Source: Microbacterium nanhaiense (GTDB lineage: Bacteria; Actinomycetota; Actinomycetes; Actinomycetales; Microbacteriaceae). From it: a DNA stretch of 64,000 nucleotides. Shown here in pieces: positions 8,795-17,036 of this stretch (within the stretch, counting starts at the first letter, position 1; each line of letters starts with the position of its first letter). The translations under genes were made by a program, and so were the position numbers. Below the pieces are notes generated by a model, which ran no database searches, was not told where the DNA came from, and worked only from the letters and a program-made list of their open reading frames with translations. Location: NCBI RefSeq assembly GCF_014646015.1, contig NZ_BMMQ01000006.1:124001-188000 (forward strand), read 5' to 3'.

Positions 8795-8825
8795 AAAACC
8801 TGAGCCGGGTCGGCTCAGGTTTTTT
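8793..8825. terminator. Bidirectional intrinsic terminator after glnB
   Basis: A perfect 14-bp stem: A6-CCTGAGCC (8793-8806) with GGCTCAGG-T6 (8812-8825) and a 5-nt loop. Flanking A and T tracts make it a textbook rho-independent terminator for the amtB-glnB transcript, and its T tract runs into the dnaK -35 box. Confidence 0.92.
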
Positions 8826-8835
8826 GACGGCGGTG

Positions 8836-9177
8836 TTACTGCACGGCCTCCGGCCCCTTCTCGCCCGTGCGGACGCGGATCACCTGGAGCACGTCCGTGA
8901 CCCAGATCTTGCCGTCGCCGATGGCGCCGGTGCGTGCCGCCTCCTCGATCGCGCCGAGAGCGGTGTCGAGCTTCTCGTCCGTCACGACGATCTCGATGAG
9001 GATCTTCGGCAGGAAGTCGACCTTCACGCGCTGGGAGCGGTAGACCTCGACCTTGCCGGACTGGGCGCCGCGGCCCTTCGCGTCGACGATGGTCATGCCG
9101 GTCACGCCGACCTCATCGAGCGCGTTCTTCACGGGATCCAGGGCGCTGGGCTGGACGACTGCGGAAATGAGCTTCAT
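8836..9177 (-). CDS. glnB: PII nitrogen-signalling protein lacking Tyr51
   Basis: A 113-residue PII (GlnB/GlnK) trimer subunit that senses ATP, ADP and 2-oxoglutarate and gates the ammonium transporter. The T-loop reads [17 protein letters not shown] and the C-terminal signature [10 protein letters not shown] is intact. Tyr46 is present, but the position of Tyr51, the adenylylation site in other actinobacteria, is Val51. It lies 15 nt after the amtB stop, and no glnD follows: the operon ends at a strong terminator and dnaK comes next. Control is therefore probably by effector binding alone. Confidence 0.94.
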   Translation of the reverse strand: MKLISAVVQPSALDPVKNALDEVGVTGMTIVDAKGRGAQSGKVEVYRSQRVKVDFLPKILIEIVVTDEKLDTALGAIEEAARTGAIGDGKIWVTDVLQVIRVRTGEKGPEAVQ

Positions 9178-9192
9178 GTCGATTCCTTCTCG

Positions 9193-10464
9193 TTAGGAGC
9201 GGATGTCGTCGAGGTCGTAGGCCGTCTCGGCGTGGAGCGTGCGGTCGAGGCCCGCGCTCTCGACCGAGTCCGGCACGCGGAGGCCGATGGTCTTCTTGAT
9301 GACGAGGGCGATGATCCCCGTCACCACGAAGGTGTACACGAAAACGATCGCGACGGCGAGCGCCTGGATTCCGAGGAGGTGGATTCCCCCGCCGTAGAAG
9401 ATGCCCGTCTCCCCCGCCGGCGACGACGGATCCGCGAGGAAGCCGATCGCGAGGGTTCCGAAGATCCCGGGGAACATGTGGATCGCGACCGCGTCGAGCG
9501 CGTCGTCGTAGCCCAGCTTCTCCTTGAGCCCCAGGGCCCAGAACGCGATCGCTCCGCCGCCGAAGCCGATGACGAGGGCCGACAGCGGCGACACCGAGGC
9601 CGCGGCGGGGGTGATCGCGACGAGGCCCGCGATGATGCCGGAGATCGCGCCGAGCGAGGTGGCGACCTTGCGCGTCAGGCGCTCGACGACCAGCCAGCCG
9701 ATGAGCCCCGTGCAGGCGGCGATGAGGGTATTCGTCAGCGCGACGCCGGCGCTGTCGTTGATGCCTCCCGAGGATCCGCCGTTGAAGCCGTACCAGCCGA
9801 CCATCAGCAGCCCCGCGCCGACGAGGGCGATCGGCAGGTTGCCGGGGCGGCCCACGTTCGGGAAATCGCGGCGCTTGCCGAGGAAGAGCGCGAGCACGAG
9901 CGCCGCCACGCCGGCGTTCATGTGCACCGCGGTTCCGCCCGCGAAGTCGACCGCATGGAGCTTGTTGGCGATGAAGCCGCCGATCGTGGATCCGTCGGCC
10001 GCGTCGAACGCGAAGACCCAGTGTGCGACGGGGAAGTAGACGAGCGTCGCCCACAGCCCCGCGAACACGAGCCAGGCGGAGAACTTCATCCGGCCCTCGA
10101 CCGCGCCGCCGATGATCGCGACGGTCAGGCCCGCGAAGATCAGCTGGAAGATCGCGATGAGGATCGCCGGGACGGCGCCCTCCGGCGTCTCCGCGCCGAG
10201 AAGCGACTGCAGGCCCCAGAGCCCGGCCGGGTTTCCAAGCAGGCCGGCGCCGCCGATCGAGTCGCCGAGCGTGAGGCCGTAGCCGAAGACGACCCAGAGC
10301 ACCGCCGTGACGGCGAATCCGCTCAGCACGACCATCATCGTGTTGAGGATGTTCTTCGTGCGAGACAGGCCGCCGTAGTACAGGGCGAGGCCCGGCACCA
10401 TGAGGGTGACCGCGACGGTCGCGGTCAGCATCCACCCGGTATTGATCGCGGAGGACATATCCAT
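9193..10464 (-). CDS. amtB: Ammonium transporter Amt/AmtB
   Basis: A 423-residue membrane protein with about eleven hydrophobic segments. The two conserved pore histidines lie in GTAVHMNAGV and VAIHMFPGIFG. It conducts ammonium for assimilation and is plugged by PII when nitrogen is plentiful. It overlaps no gene but begins 31 nt after the stop of the M20 hydrolase gene, with a purine-rich leader between, and is followed by glnB after 15 nt. Confidence 0.96.
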   Translation of the reverse strand: MDMSSAINTGWMLTATVAVTLMVPGLALYYGGLSRTKNILNTMMVVLSGFAVTAVLWVVFGYGLTLGDSIGGAGLLGNPAGLWGLQSLLGAETPEGAVPAILIAIFQLIFAGLTVAIIGGAVEGRMKFSAWLVFAGLWATLVYFPVAHWVFAFDAADGSTIGGFIANKLHAVDFAGGTAVHMNAGVAALVLALFLGKRRDFPNVGRPGNLPIALVGAGLLMVGWYGFNGGSSGGINDSAGVALTNTLIAACTGLIGWLVVERLTRKVATSLGAISGIIAGLVAITPAAASVSPLSALVIGFGGGAIAFWALGLKEKLGYDDALDAVAIHMFPGIFGTLAIGFLADPSSPAGETGIFYGGGIHLLGIQALAVAIVFVYTFVVTGIIALVIKKTIGLRVPDSVESAGLDRTLHAETAYDLDDIRS

Positions 10465-10495
10465 GGTGCGCTCCTTTCGTGAGGGGGTGAGGGGG

Positions 10496-11719
10496 TTAGC
10501 GAGTGAGAAGGTGTTCGAGCACGTCGGCGAGCGCCACGACGCCCGCGGCGACGTCGGCGGGCTCCGCGTGCTCCGCGGGGGTGTGCGAGGCGCCGCTCGG
10601 GTTGCGGACGAAGATCATGCCGGAGGGCACGACCTCGCTGAGCACCCCGGCGTCGTGACCTGCGCCGGTGTCGAGCACGGGGGCGCCGGGGAGCGCCTCG
10701 GCCATCTCCTCGCGCAGCCCGGCGTCGAAGTCGACGGTCGGCGAGAACGACTGCTCCGTGATCGTCACGGTGCACCCCTCGGCCTCGGCGGCGTCGGCCG
10801 CGGCCGCGGCGACGGCCGAGACGATCGCCCGCACCCGCTCGTCGTCGCGGTGCCGCACGTCGAGCCACAGCTCCGCCGCCGAGGCGATCACGTTGGTGCC
10901 GCCCGGGGTGACGTGCACGCGCCCGACGGTGCCGCGCGCCTCGTCGACCGCGAGCGTCTGCTCGCGCAGGCTCGCGATGACGCGCGCGGCGACGACGACG
11001 GGATCCTGCCGGTCGGCCATGCGCGTCGCGCCCGCGTGGTCTCCGCGGCCGTCGATGCGCACGTGCCAGCGGCCGTGGGCGATGATGCCGCCCGCGAGGG
11101 CGATCGGACGATCGAGATCGATCAGGCCGCGGCCCTGCTCGACGTGCAGTTCGACGAAGGCGGCGAGACGCGCGAGGCGCTCGGGGTCGGGACCGATCAG
11201 GTCCGGATCGAAACCGGCTGCCCGGGCCGCGTCGTCGTAGCCGATGCCGTCGGCGTCCCGCAGGGCGTGCACGGTCGCAGGGTCCGAGGCGCCCGTCGCG
11301 AGCCGCGAGCCGAGGCAGGCGAGCCCGAAACGGGATCCCTCCTCCTCGGGGAAGACCGCGAGCGCGAGCGGGCGGGCGGGCGCGATGCCGCGCCCCACGA
11401 GCACGTCGAGCGCGGCGAGCGCGCTCGCGACGCCGAGCGGGCCGTCGAAGTTGCCTCCGCCCGGCACCGAGTCGAGGTGGGATCCCGTCGCGATCGCGCC
11501 CGTTCGGCCGTGCCCGGCCGGATCCCACCACGCCCAGACGATGCCGTTGCCGTCGGTTTCGACCTCGAGCCCGCGGCGCTCCGCGTGCCGGATGAACCAC
11601 TCCCGCAGCTGTGCCTCGGCCTCGGAGAACACCGGTCGGCTGTAGCCGCCGCGCACCTCGTCGACGCCGATCCTCTCAATCTGCGTGAGCAGCTCGTTGG
11701 CGTCGGCATAGGCCATCAT
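10496..11719 (-). CDS. M20 amidohydrolase (allantoate / N-carbamoyl amino acid hydrolase type)
   Basis: A 407-residue zinc peptidase-like enzyme of the hydantoinase/carbamoylase family (M20, AllC-like). Visible motifs are the metal-binding GSHLDSVPGGGNFDG, FPEEEGSRFG, and FVELHVEQG, then the dimerisation domain HAGATRM and the C-terminal GAGHDAG and SHTPAEH. Such enzymes release ammonia, and often CO2, from carbamoyl or ureido compounds. The start ATG (11719) overlaps the stop of the upstream oxidase (ATGA), so the genes are coupled. The exact substrate cannot be read. Its neighbour amtB suggests that freed nitrogen is the product of interest. Confidence 0.85.
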   Translation of the reverse strand: MMAYADANELLTQIERIGVDEVRGGYSRPVFSEAEAQLREWFIRHAERRGLEVETDGNGIVWAWWDPAGHGRTGAIATGSHLDSVPGGGNFDGPLGVASALAALDVLVGRGIAPARPLALAVFPEEEGSRFGLACLGSRLATGASDPATVHALRDADGIGYDDAARAAGFDPDLIGPDPERLARLAAFVELHVEQGRGLIDLDRPIALAGGIIAHGRWHVRIDGRGDHAGATRMADRQDPVVVAARVIASLREQTLAVDEARGTVGRVHVTPGGTNVIASAAELWLDVRHRDDERVRAIVSAVAAAAADAAEAEGCTVTITEQSFSPTVDFDAGLREEMAEALPGAPVLDTGAGHDAGVLSEVVPSGMIFVRNPSGASHTPAEHAEPADVAAGVVALADVLEHLLTR

Positions 11720-12921
11720 GCGGGCGTCCTCTCGAAGCTCTGGCCGGTCGCGCGGAAGCGCTCCCCCGCGATGCCGGAGCCCGCGACGAGGTCGTAGACG
11801 AGTTCGCCGAAGAGCGGCGCGAACTTCGCACCCTGCCCGCTGCACGGCGAGAGGATCGTGATGCCCTCGGCGCGGTCGATGATCATGTCGTCGCGCGGGA
11901 CGTTCGTGAACAGGCACGTGGTCTCGGCGTAGGGGGCGGGATCGAGGCCAGGGGTGAACTCCCGCACGAAGTCGGTCACCCGCACCCGGTTCGCCGGATC
12001 GATGATGCCGTCCTGCGCGTAGGCGGAGGCGATGCGCCTGCCGCCCATGTACTCGGCGACCTTCTGCCCGTCGAAGCCGGCGTCCCGGCCGCCCGGCAGG
12101 CCGTAGACCTGGATCCGCTCCCCCTTGTAAATGAAGGTGGGCCAGCTCGTGGCGGCGCCCGCGGGCGTCTCGCCGCGGTCGGCGTCGGAGCGGTAGGGGA
12201 AATGGAAGGCGTTCTCCTGCATCACCTCGAGCTGGGGGATCGCGAAGGCGCCCGAGACATCGGTCTCGGCGAGGAGCGCCGGCAGCCACCCGCCGGCCGC
12301 GATGATCACCTGCTCGGCGTGCACCGCCTCGCCCGTCGCGGAGGTCACGAGGTAGCCGGCGGGCGCGCGGCGGATGCTCGCGACCTCCCAGCCGGTGCGC
12401 ACGGCGGCGCCCGCGGCCTCGGCGAGCGCGACCATCGCCTCGACGGATCCCTCTGCGTCGATCACGCCCGCGCCCGGGTGCCACAGCACCTCGGTGTCGA
12501 GCGCCTCGCGGTCGAACGCGAGCTGCGGCCAGCGGGATCCGGCCTCCTCGCGCGACAGCAGCTCGTGCTCGACGCCGTGGGCGTCGAGGGCGCCCGCGAG
12601 ACCGCGCGGGTCGCGCACGGATCCGAAGTCGAGCGAGCCGCTCGGCGTGATGAGGCGCTTTCCGCTCGCCGCCTCGAGCTCGTCCCAGCTGCGGCGCGCG
12701 TCGGCGACGAGCCCGACGTAGAACGGATCCGGGTAGGCGTAGCGGAAGATCCGGGCGGATCCGTGGGAGCTGCCGAGCGCGGAGGCGGGAACGTCGCGCT
12801 CAAGCAGGATGACGCTCTCGCCCTGCTGGGCGAGTCGCCAGGCCGCGGACGATCCGGCGAGGCCGGCGCCCACGACGGCGTAGGTGGCGGACTCGGCGGT
12901 CCGCTGAGACGGGGCGACCAC
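11716..12921 (-). CDS. SolA-like FAD amino-acid oxidase
   Basis: A 401-residue flavoprotein of the monomeric sarcosine oxidase / N-methyltryptophan oxidase family. The dinucleotide fold VVGAGLAGSSAAWRLA is at residues 16-31. The motif TCLFTNVPRDDMIID places the covalent flavin Cys at Cys336, and CSGQGAKFAPLFGEL matches the family's C-terminal flavin contact. It would oxidise a secondary or N-methyl amino compound with O2. The start taken is the GTG at 12921, 5 nt after the upstream stop; the open frame extends much further but only as a shadow of the upstream gene. The ribosome site is weak, so the exact start is uncertain. Confidence 0.85.
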   Translation of the reverse strand: MVAPSQRTAESATYAVVGAGLAGSSAAWRLAQQGESVILLERDVPASALGSSHGSARIFRYAYPDPFYVGLVADARRSWDELEAASGKRLITPSGSLDFGSVRDPRGLAGALDAHGVEHELLSREEAGSRWPQLAFDREALDTEVLWHPGAGVIDAEGSVEAMVALAEAAGAAVRTGWEVASIRRAPAGYLVTSATGEAVHAEQVIIAAGGWLPALLAETDVSGAFAIPQLEVMQENAFHFPYRSDADRGETPAGAATSWPTFIYKGERIQVYGLPGGRDAGFDGQKVAEYMGGRRIASAYAQDGIIDPANRVRVTDFVREFTPGLDPAPYAETTCLFTNVPRDDMIIDRAEGITILSPCSGQGAKFAPLFGELVYDLVAGSGIAGERFRATGQSFERTPA

Positions 12922-12926
12922 GGCGC

Positions 12927-14072
12927 TCAGACCAGGTCCGGGGCGTCCCAGAGGTTCAGCTTCGTGCCGATCCCCTTCTCGACGGCGTTTTCGTAGATGG
13001 TCTTCGCCCAAGCGACGTCCTCGACGCCCATGCCGCCGACGCTGAACAGCACGGGCTGCTCGTCGAACTCGCGGCCCGGCTCCGTGCCGTCGAGCACGTC
13101 GCCGATGTTGACGACGCGCGACGGGTCGAGCTTGCCCAGGCCGATGAGGTCCTGCCAGTAGAGACCGATCATGCCGAAGGCCGTCTCGTGGCTCGGTGCC
13201 GGGTACTCCTCGGCCCAGGCCTCGTAGATCTTCTTCGCGTCGGCGACGAGCCGGGCCTTGCCGGAGAGGGTGTACTCCTCGTCCATTCTGAGGTTCGCGG
13301 GGAGGCTCAGGAAGGCGCCCGGCTTGATCCAGTCGCCGTTGATGTAGGGGTAGTTCTCCGACCCGACGAGGCCCGTGACGGCCTCGGAGACGATGTCGGA
13401 GTCGCGCACGGCCGCCTCGACGGTGTCGGCGATCTCGATCGTCGTGAACTGGGGGTAGTGCTCCGCGACGTATGCGGCGAAGGCCTCGGAGGTGGAGCGG
13501 CGGCGGCCGTTGATCTTGATGGTGTCGAGCGTGGGACGGGCGGTGGTCATCGCGTGCAGCGCCGACTTGTTCATCGCGCCGGGGCCGATGATGCCGAGCG
13601 TCTTCGCGTCGACGGGCGCGAGCTTCTTCGCGGCCGCGCCGGGTACGGCGGCCGTGCGGTACGCGCTCTCGAGGTTGCCCGACATGATGGCGAACGGCGC
13701 GCCCGTCTCCTTGTCGTTGAGCACGATGAGGTGGATCGACCGCGGCAGCCCCTGCTCGCGGTTGTCGATGTTCGAGCCGTACCACTTCACGCCCGCCGTG
13801 TCGAAGCGCCCGCCGAGGTAGGCGGGCATCGCCATGAAGCGCCGGTCGGCGGCGTCGAGCGGCATGCCGGGGAAGGGCGAGGAGCTCGGGAAACTGATCT
13901 GCGCGCCGTGCGAGTTCCAGGTGCTGCCCGCCATGCGGTAGTCGCCCTTCGCGACCAGGATCAGCACCTCCTCCATGACCTCCATGCAGCGGGCCATGTC
14001 CTTCATACCGGCCTCGATGACCTCGGGCTCGCTGAGGTAGAGCATGTCGATGCGGGTGCTGGGCTGAGCCAT
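12927..14072 (-). CDS. Ornithine cyclodeaminase-family protein (tyramine oxidase subunit B-like)
   Basis: A 381-residue member of the ornithine cyclodeaminase / mu-crystallin family. The N-terminal dimerisation part runs to about residue 125 and the NAD(P) fold begins at LGIIGPGAMNKSALHAM (about 158-174). Its unusual length and its partner, a SolA-like oxidase directly downstream, resemble proteins annotated as tyramine oxidase subunit B. It may be a dehydrogenase or imine reductase that works with the oxidase. It is the first gene of a tight operon (OCD, oxidase, M20 hydrolase, probably amtB-glnB), divergent from a LysR regulator. Confidence 0.8.
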   Translation of the reverse strand: MAQPSTRIDMLYLSEPEVIEAGMKDMARCMEVMEEVLILVAKGDYRMAGSTWNSHGAQISFPSSSPFPGMPLDAADRRFMAMPAYLGGRFDTAGVKWYGSNIDNREQGLPRSIHLIVLNDKETGAPFAIMSGNLESAYRTAAVPGAAAKKLAPVDAKTLGIIGPGAMNKSALHAMTTARPTLDTIKINGRRRSTSEAFAAYVAEHYPQFTTIEIADTVEAAVRDSDIVSEAVTGLVGSENYPYINGDWIKPGAFLSLPANLRMDEEYTLSGKARLVADAKKIYEAWAEEYPAPSHETAFGMIGLYWQDLIGLGKLDPSRVVNIGDVLDGTEPGREFDEQPVLFSVGGMGVEDVAWAKTIYENAVEKGIGTKLNLWDAPDLV

Positions 14073-14104
14073 GGGGTCCTCCTTGGTGGGGCGATTTCCC
14101 TCTC

Positions 14105-14134
14105 AGATAATCAATGACATGAACCCCAGGTCAA
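14105..14134 (-). promoter_or_regulatory. Candidate promoter for amino-compound operon
   Basis: On the minus strand TTGACC (14134-14129) and TTATCT (14110-14105) are 18 nt apart, 33 nt before the ornithine cyclodeaminase-like start. The 147-nt intergenic region is AT-richer than its surroundings, as is usual for LysR-controlled divergent promoters. Confidence 0.5.
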
Positions 14135-14219
14135 ATACCGATTCCTTCCGCGATTAATAGCTTTTCGCTCGCAATTCATTCGAAACAAATCGGCAATGTT
14201 CGCCCCATATCCTTCCCGA

Positions 14220-15098
14220 ATGGAACTCCGCCAATTGCGCTACTTCATAGCCGTCGCGGAGGAATTGCATTTCGGCCGCGCGGCCGCCCGCCTGCACATG
14301 TCGCAGCCGCCGCTGAGCGTGCAGATCGGCCGACTCGAGGACGAGATCGGGACGCCCCTCTTCGAGCGCAGCACGCGCCACGTCGTGCTGACTCCCGCGG
14401 GGACCCACCTGCAGGGCCGCGCCCGGGCGCTGCTCGAGAACCTCGAACAGATCCGCGACGAGATGCGCGAGTTCGCCACGGGGATCGCGGGCGAGATCAC
14501 CGCGGGCTTCGTGAGCTCGGCGAACTACACCGTGCTCCCGGGCGTCGTGCAGCTGTTCCGGATGCGCCGAGAGCAGGTCGCGCTGAAGCTGATGCCGCTC
14601 ACATCCGGCGAACAGTTGGAGCGCCTCTCCGCGGGCGCCCTCGACGTGGGCATCGTGCGGGATGAGTACCCGCTCGACGACGCGCTCGCGGCGGAGGTCA
14701 TCTACGAGGAGCGCCTCGTCGCTTGCCTCCCGGTCGGCCATCCGCTCGCGGCTCAGCGCGAGGTGAGCCCCGACGAGATCGCGACCATGCCCATCATCTC
14801 GTATCCGTCATCCCTCATGCCCGGCTACCTCGAACGCGTCGCTCAGGCGGTCGGCCCCACCGACGTCGTCGAGGAGGTCGTGCACCAGGAGACCGCGCTC
14901 GGCTTCGTCGCCGCCGGCGTGGGCGCGAGCATCCTGCCGGAGTCGGTGCGCCAGCTGGCACCCGCCTCGATCGCGGTCGTGCCGATCGCCGGCTCGCCGA
15001 CGACGCGCCTGCTCGCCGTCTACCCGACACGCGGCCGCGTCGGGGCGATCCGGGAGGCCTTCGTCGCCTGCCTGCACGAGGCGGCGGCGAGCCTGTAG
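14220..15098 (+). CDS. LysR-family regulator of the adjacent amino-compound operon
   Basis: A 292-residue LysR-type activator. The winged helix is at residues 1-60 (MELRQLRYFIAVAEELHFGRAA, QPPLSVQIGRLE), followed by a periplasmic-binding-like effector domain with GEITAGFVSSANYTVLP. The ATG at 14220 gives the canonical N-terminus. It is divergent from the ornithine cyclodeaminase/oxidase/hydrolase operon, which it most likely controls in response to the substrate. It converges with the uronate dehydrogenase-like gene 10 nt past its stop. Confidence 0.92.
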   Translation: MELRQLRYFIAVAEELHFGRAAARLHMSQPPLSVQIGRLEDEIGTPLFERSTRHVVLTPAGTHLQGRARALLENLEQIRDEMREFATGIAGEITAGFVSSANYTVLPGVVQLFRMRREQVALKLMPLTSGEQLERLSAGALDVGIVRDEYPLDDALAAEVIYEERLVACLPVGHPLAAQREVSPDEIATMPIISYPSSLMPGYLERVAQAVGPTDVVEEVVHQETALGFVAAGVGASILPESVRQLAPASIAVVPIAGSPTTRLLAVYPTRGRVGAIREAFVACLHEAAASL

Positions 15099-15108
15099 GA
15101 GGCGCCCG

Positions 15109-15927
15109 TCAGGGCCGGCCCGCCGGCTCGACCCACGGCTCGCCGAGCGGCGTCGTCGTGAAGCCGCCGCCGAGCGGCTCCCGCGGATCCGTGGATCCCT
15201 CCGGGAACAGGTCCGCGTAGACCTCCGAGTCGTCCCGCGGCTCGAAGCCGATTCGGCGCGCGCCCTCGAGCGACAGCCAGCGCCGCGTGTTCGCCGACAC
15301 TCCCCACACGTAGGTGAAGGAGTCGATGTCGTTCTCGAGGGCGGCGTCGACGAGGCGGCGCGCGTCGCCGGGCGACAGCCAGACCGGGAGCCGCTCGCGC
15401 GAGTGCGGCCTGTCGAAGCAGTGGCCGATGCGCCAGGCGACGCCGCGCATTCCGAAGCGTTCGCAGAACAGGCGCACCATCGCCTCGCCCGCGGCCTTGC
15501 TCCACGCGTAGTACGTGTCGGGGCGGGGCGCGGCGTCGTCCGGCAGACCCCCGGTCGGCGCCTCGGCGGGCGTGGCGAAGCCGACGGCGTGGTGGCTCGA
15601 CGCATAGACGAAGCGCCCCACGCCCTCGTCGCGGGCGGCCTCGAGGAGGATGCGCGTGGCCTCGACGTTGACCTCGACGATGCGCTCCCAGAGGTTTTCC
15701 TGACCCAGCGCCGCGAGGTGCACGACATCGGTCACGCCCCGCATCGCCGCGCGCACCGCCTCGGGGTCGGTGATGCTCGCGGCGACCGCGGTCACATCCG
15801 CGCGCTCGAGCTCGGGGCCCGCGGCGGGATCGAGCACGACGTAGCGCCAGCCGGCGCGCGGCTCCCGGTCGAGCAGCATGCGGCCGATGCCGCCTGCGCC
15901 GCCCGTGATGAGAACGGTGCGGGTCAC
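15109..15927 (-). CDS. udh: NAD-dependent uronate dehydrogenase-like epimerase/dehydratase family enzyme
   Basis: A 272-residue extended-type SDR. It has the glycine motif TGGAGGIG (8-15), the Asp pair that contacts NAD, VVHLAALG, the catalytic SSHHAVG and the YxxxK dyad in YYAWSK. The overall pattern fits uronate dehydrogenase, which oxidises galacturonate or glucuronate to an aldarolactone. Context supports this: a lactonase ends 1 nt upstream (TGA-C-GTG) and a glucarate dehydratase is next. The GTG at 15927 is the chosen start. An NAD-dependent sugar epimerase role cannot be fully excluded. Confidence 0.82.
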   Translation of the reverse strand: MTRTVLITGGAGGIGRMLLDREPRAGWRYVVLDPAAGPELERADVTAVAASITDPEAVRAAMRGVTDVVHLAALGQENLWERIVEVNVEATRILLEAARDEGVGRFVYASSHHAVGFATPAEAPTGGLPDDAAPRPDTYYAWSKAAGEAMVRLFCERFGMRGVAWRIGHCFDRPHSRERLPVWLSPGDARRLVDAALENDIDSFTYVWGVSANTRRWLSLEGARRIGFEPRDDSEVYADLFPEGSTDPREPLGGGFTTTPLGEPWVEPAGRP

Positions 15928-15928
15928 G

Positions 15929-16936
15929 TCAGGCCTCCCGGGCGTCGAGGTCGATGAGGCGCACGCACCCGGGTGCGCCGTGGGCGATGCGGATCCGGCT
16001 CCGCCCGTCGCGGATCAGGTCCACGGAGTGCGAGTCCATGGCGGCGCTCGCGATCAGGCCGGGGGCGATCTCGCCGGCGAAGCGCGGCGTCCGCCCGCCC
16101 GCGTCGAGATGACCGGTCGGGCGGGGCGCGAGCGGATCCGAGATGTCGAAGCTCGCGAGGGAGTCGTGCCCCCGATTGGACACGTACAGCGTTCCCGCCG
16201 CGTCGACGAAGACGGCCGCGACCGAGTTCTCCCCCTCGTAGCCGGTGGGGAGCGTCGATGCCGAGCCGGCCGCCTCGAAGCCCGCGGCTCCCGCGCGGAG
16301 CGCCGTCACGGTGCTGTCGAGCTCGCCCGCGAGGTAGGCGATGTCCTCGCGCCGCGGGTGGCGGGCGAGGTGCCGCGGGCCGCGACCGGCCGGCTGCGGA
16401 TCCGAACCCCGCAGCTTGGGCGCGGATCCCGCCGCCCACGAGAAGCGGTGGATCTCGTCGCGCGCGCGATCCGGCACGGCGAAGCCGGATCCGCCGAAGG
16501 AGATCTGATGCGGCTCGGCGTTGCGTTCCGTCGCGAGGTCCACGCGCCCGCGGACGCCGTCGAAGCTCCCGTCCTCGGCGAGCGCGACCGTGACCACCTG
16601 CCCCTCGGTGAAGCACGCGGCGACGACGGCGTCGCCCGTCGGGGCGAGGGCGAGGTGGGCGGGGTTGACGGCGCCGAGCTCGATCACGTCGAGCACGCGG
16701 GCCGAGCGGGCGTCGCCGGGGATCGCGACGGCCGTGAGCGTCGTGAGGCTCGACTGGCTCACGTACAGAACGCGGCGACGCGCTTCCCACTCGAACCAGG
16801 TCGGGTTGTCGACGGGAACGGTCGCGACGAGGGAGGCGACGTCGTCGCGCCACTGGTAGAGGCCGAGGCCCGACGCGGCGCCGACCGGCAGGTCGTCTCG
16901 GTCGGTGTATCCGCCGATGATGAGGGTCTGGGTCAT
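15929..16936 (-). CDS. Beta-propeller lactonase (aldarolactonase candidate)
   Basis: A 335-residue lactonase-family seven-bladed propeller (6-phosphogluconolactonase / 3-carboxymuconate cyclase fold), recognised by PTWFEWEARRRVLYVSQ, NPAHLALAPTGDAVV, and YVSNRGHDSLASFDI. In this place it should open the aldarolactone made by the downstream uronate dehydrogenase to the free aldarate. The ATG at 16936 is preferred over the GTG at 16942 because GGAG sits 5 nt before it. A hairpin and three 15-nt tandem repeats separate it from the glucarate dehydratase gene. Confidence 0.8.
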   Translation of the reverse strand: MTQTLIIGGYTDRDDLPVGAASGLGLYQWRDDVASLVATVPVDNPTWFEWEARRRVLYVSQSSLTTLTAVAIPGDARSARVLDVIELGAVNPAHLALAPTGDAVVAACFTEGQVVTVALAEDGSFDGVRGRVDLATERNAEPHQISFGGSGFAVPDRARDEIHRFSWAAGSAPKLRGSDPQPAGRGPRHLARHPRREDIAYLAGELDSTVTALRAGAAGFEAAGSASTLPTGYEGENSVAAVFVDAAGTLYVSNRGHDSLASFDISDPLAPRPTGHLDAGGRTPRFAGEIAPGLIASAAMDSHSVDLIRDGRSRIRIAHGAPGCVRLIDLDAREA

Positions 16937-16956
16937 GTTCACTCCGGAGCGGGAAG

Positions 16957-16982
16957 GGGCCGTGCGCCGACGCGCACGGCCC
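16957..16982 (-). terminator. Hairpin between glucarate dehydratase and lactonase genes
   Basis: An 11-bp stem, GGGCCGTGCGC (16957-16967) with GCGCACGGCCC (16972-16982), and a 4-nt loop. No T-run follows; it may attenuate the transporter-gudD transcript before the lactonase-udh pair. Confidence 0.55.
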
Positions 16983-17026
16983 TCGGTGTCAAGAAGCTCG
17001 GTGTCGAGAAGCTCGGTTGCAAGAAG
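16982..17026. repeat. Three exact-length 15-nt tandem repeats
   Basis: Three consecutive 15-mers: CTCGGTGTCAAGAAG, CTCGGTGTCGAGAAG, CTCGGTTGCAAGAAG. They abut the hairpin at 16957-16982 and fill most of the gap after the glucarate dehydratase stop. On the minus strand one unit contains TTGACA, a possible -35 box for the lactonase gene, but no good -10 was seen. Confidence 0.7.
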
Positions 17027-17036
17027 CGTATCCGCG

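Noticed and set aside
6779..8803. 674-codon plus-strand frame opposite dnaK and grpE
   Set aside because: Shadow of the dnaK codon pattern; no domain and no ribosome site. The same applies to the long frames at 4983-6980 and 8758-10482.
10465..10495. G-rich direct repeat (GTGAGGGGGTGAGGGGG) before amtB as a regulatory element
   Set aside because: It probably just holds the purine-rich ribosome site; there is no further support.
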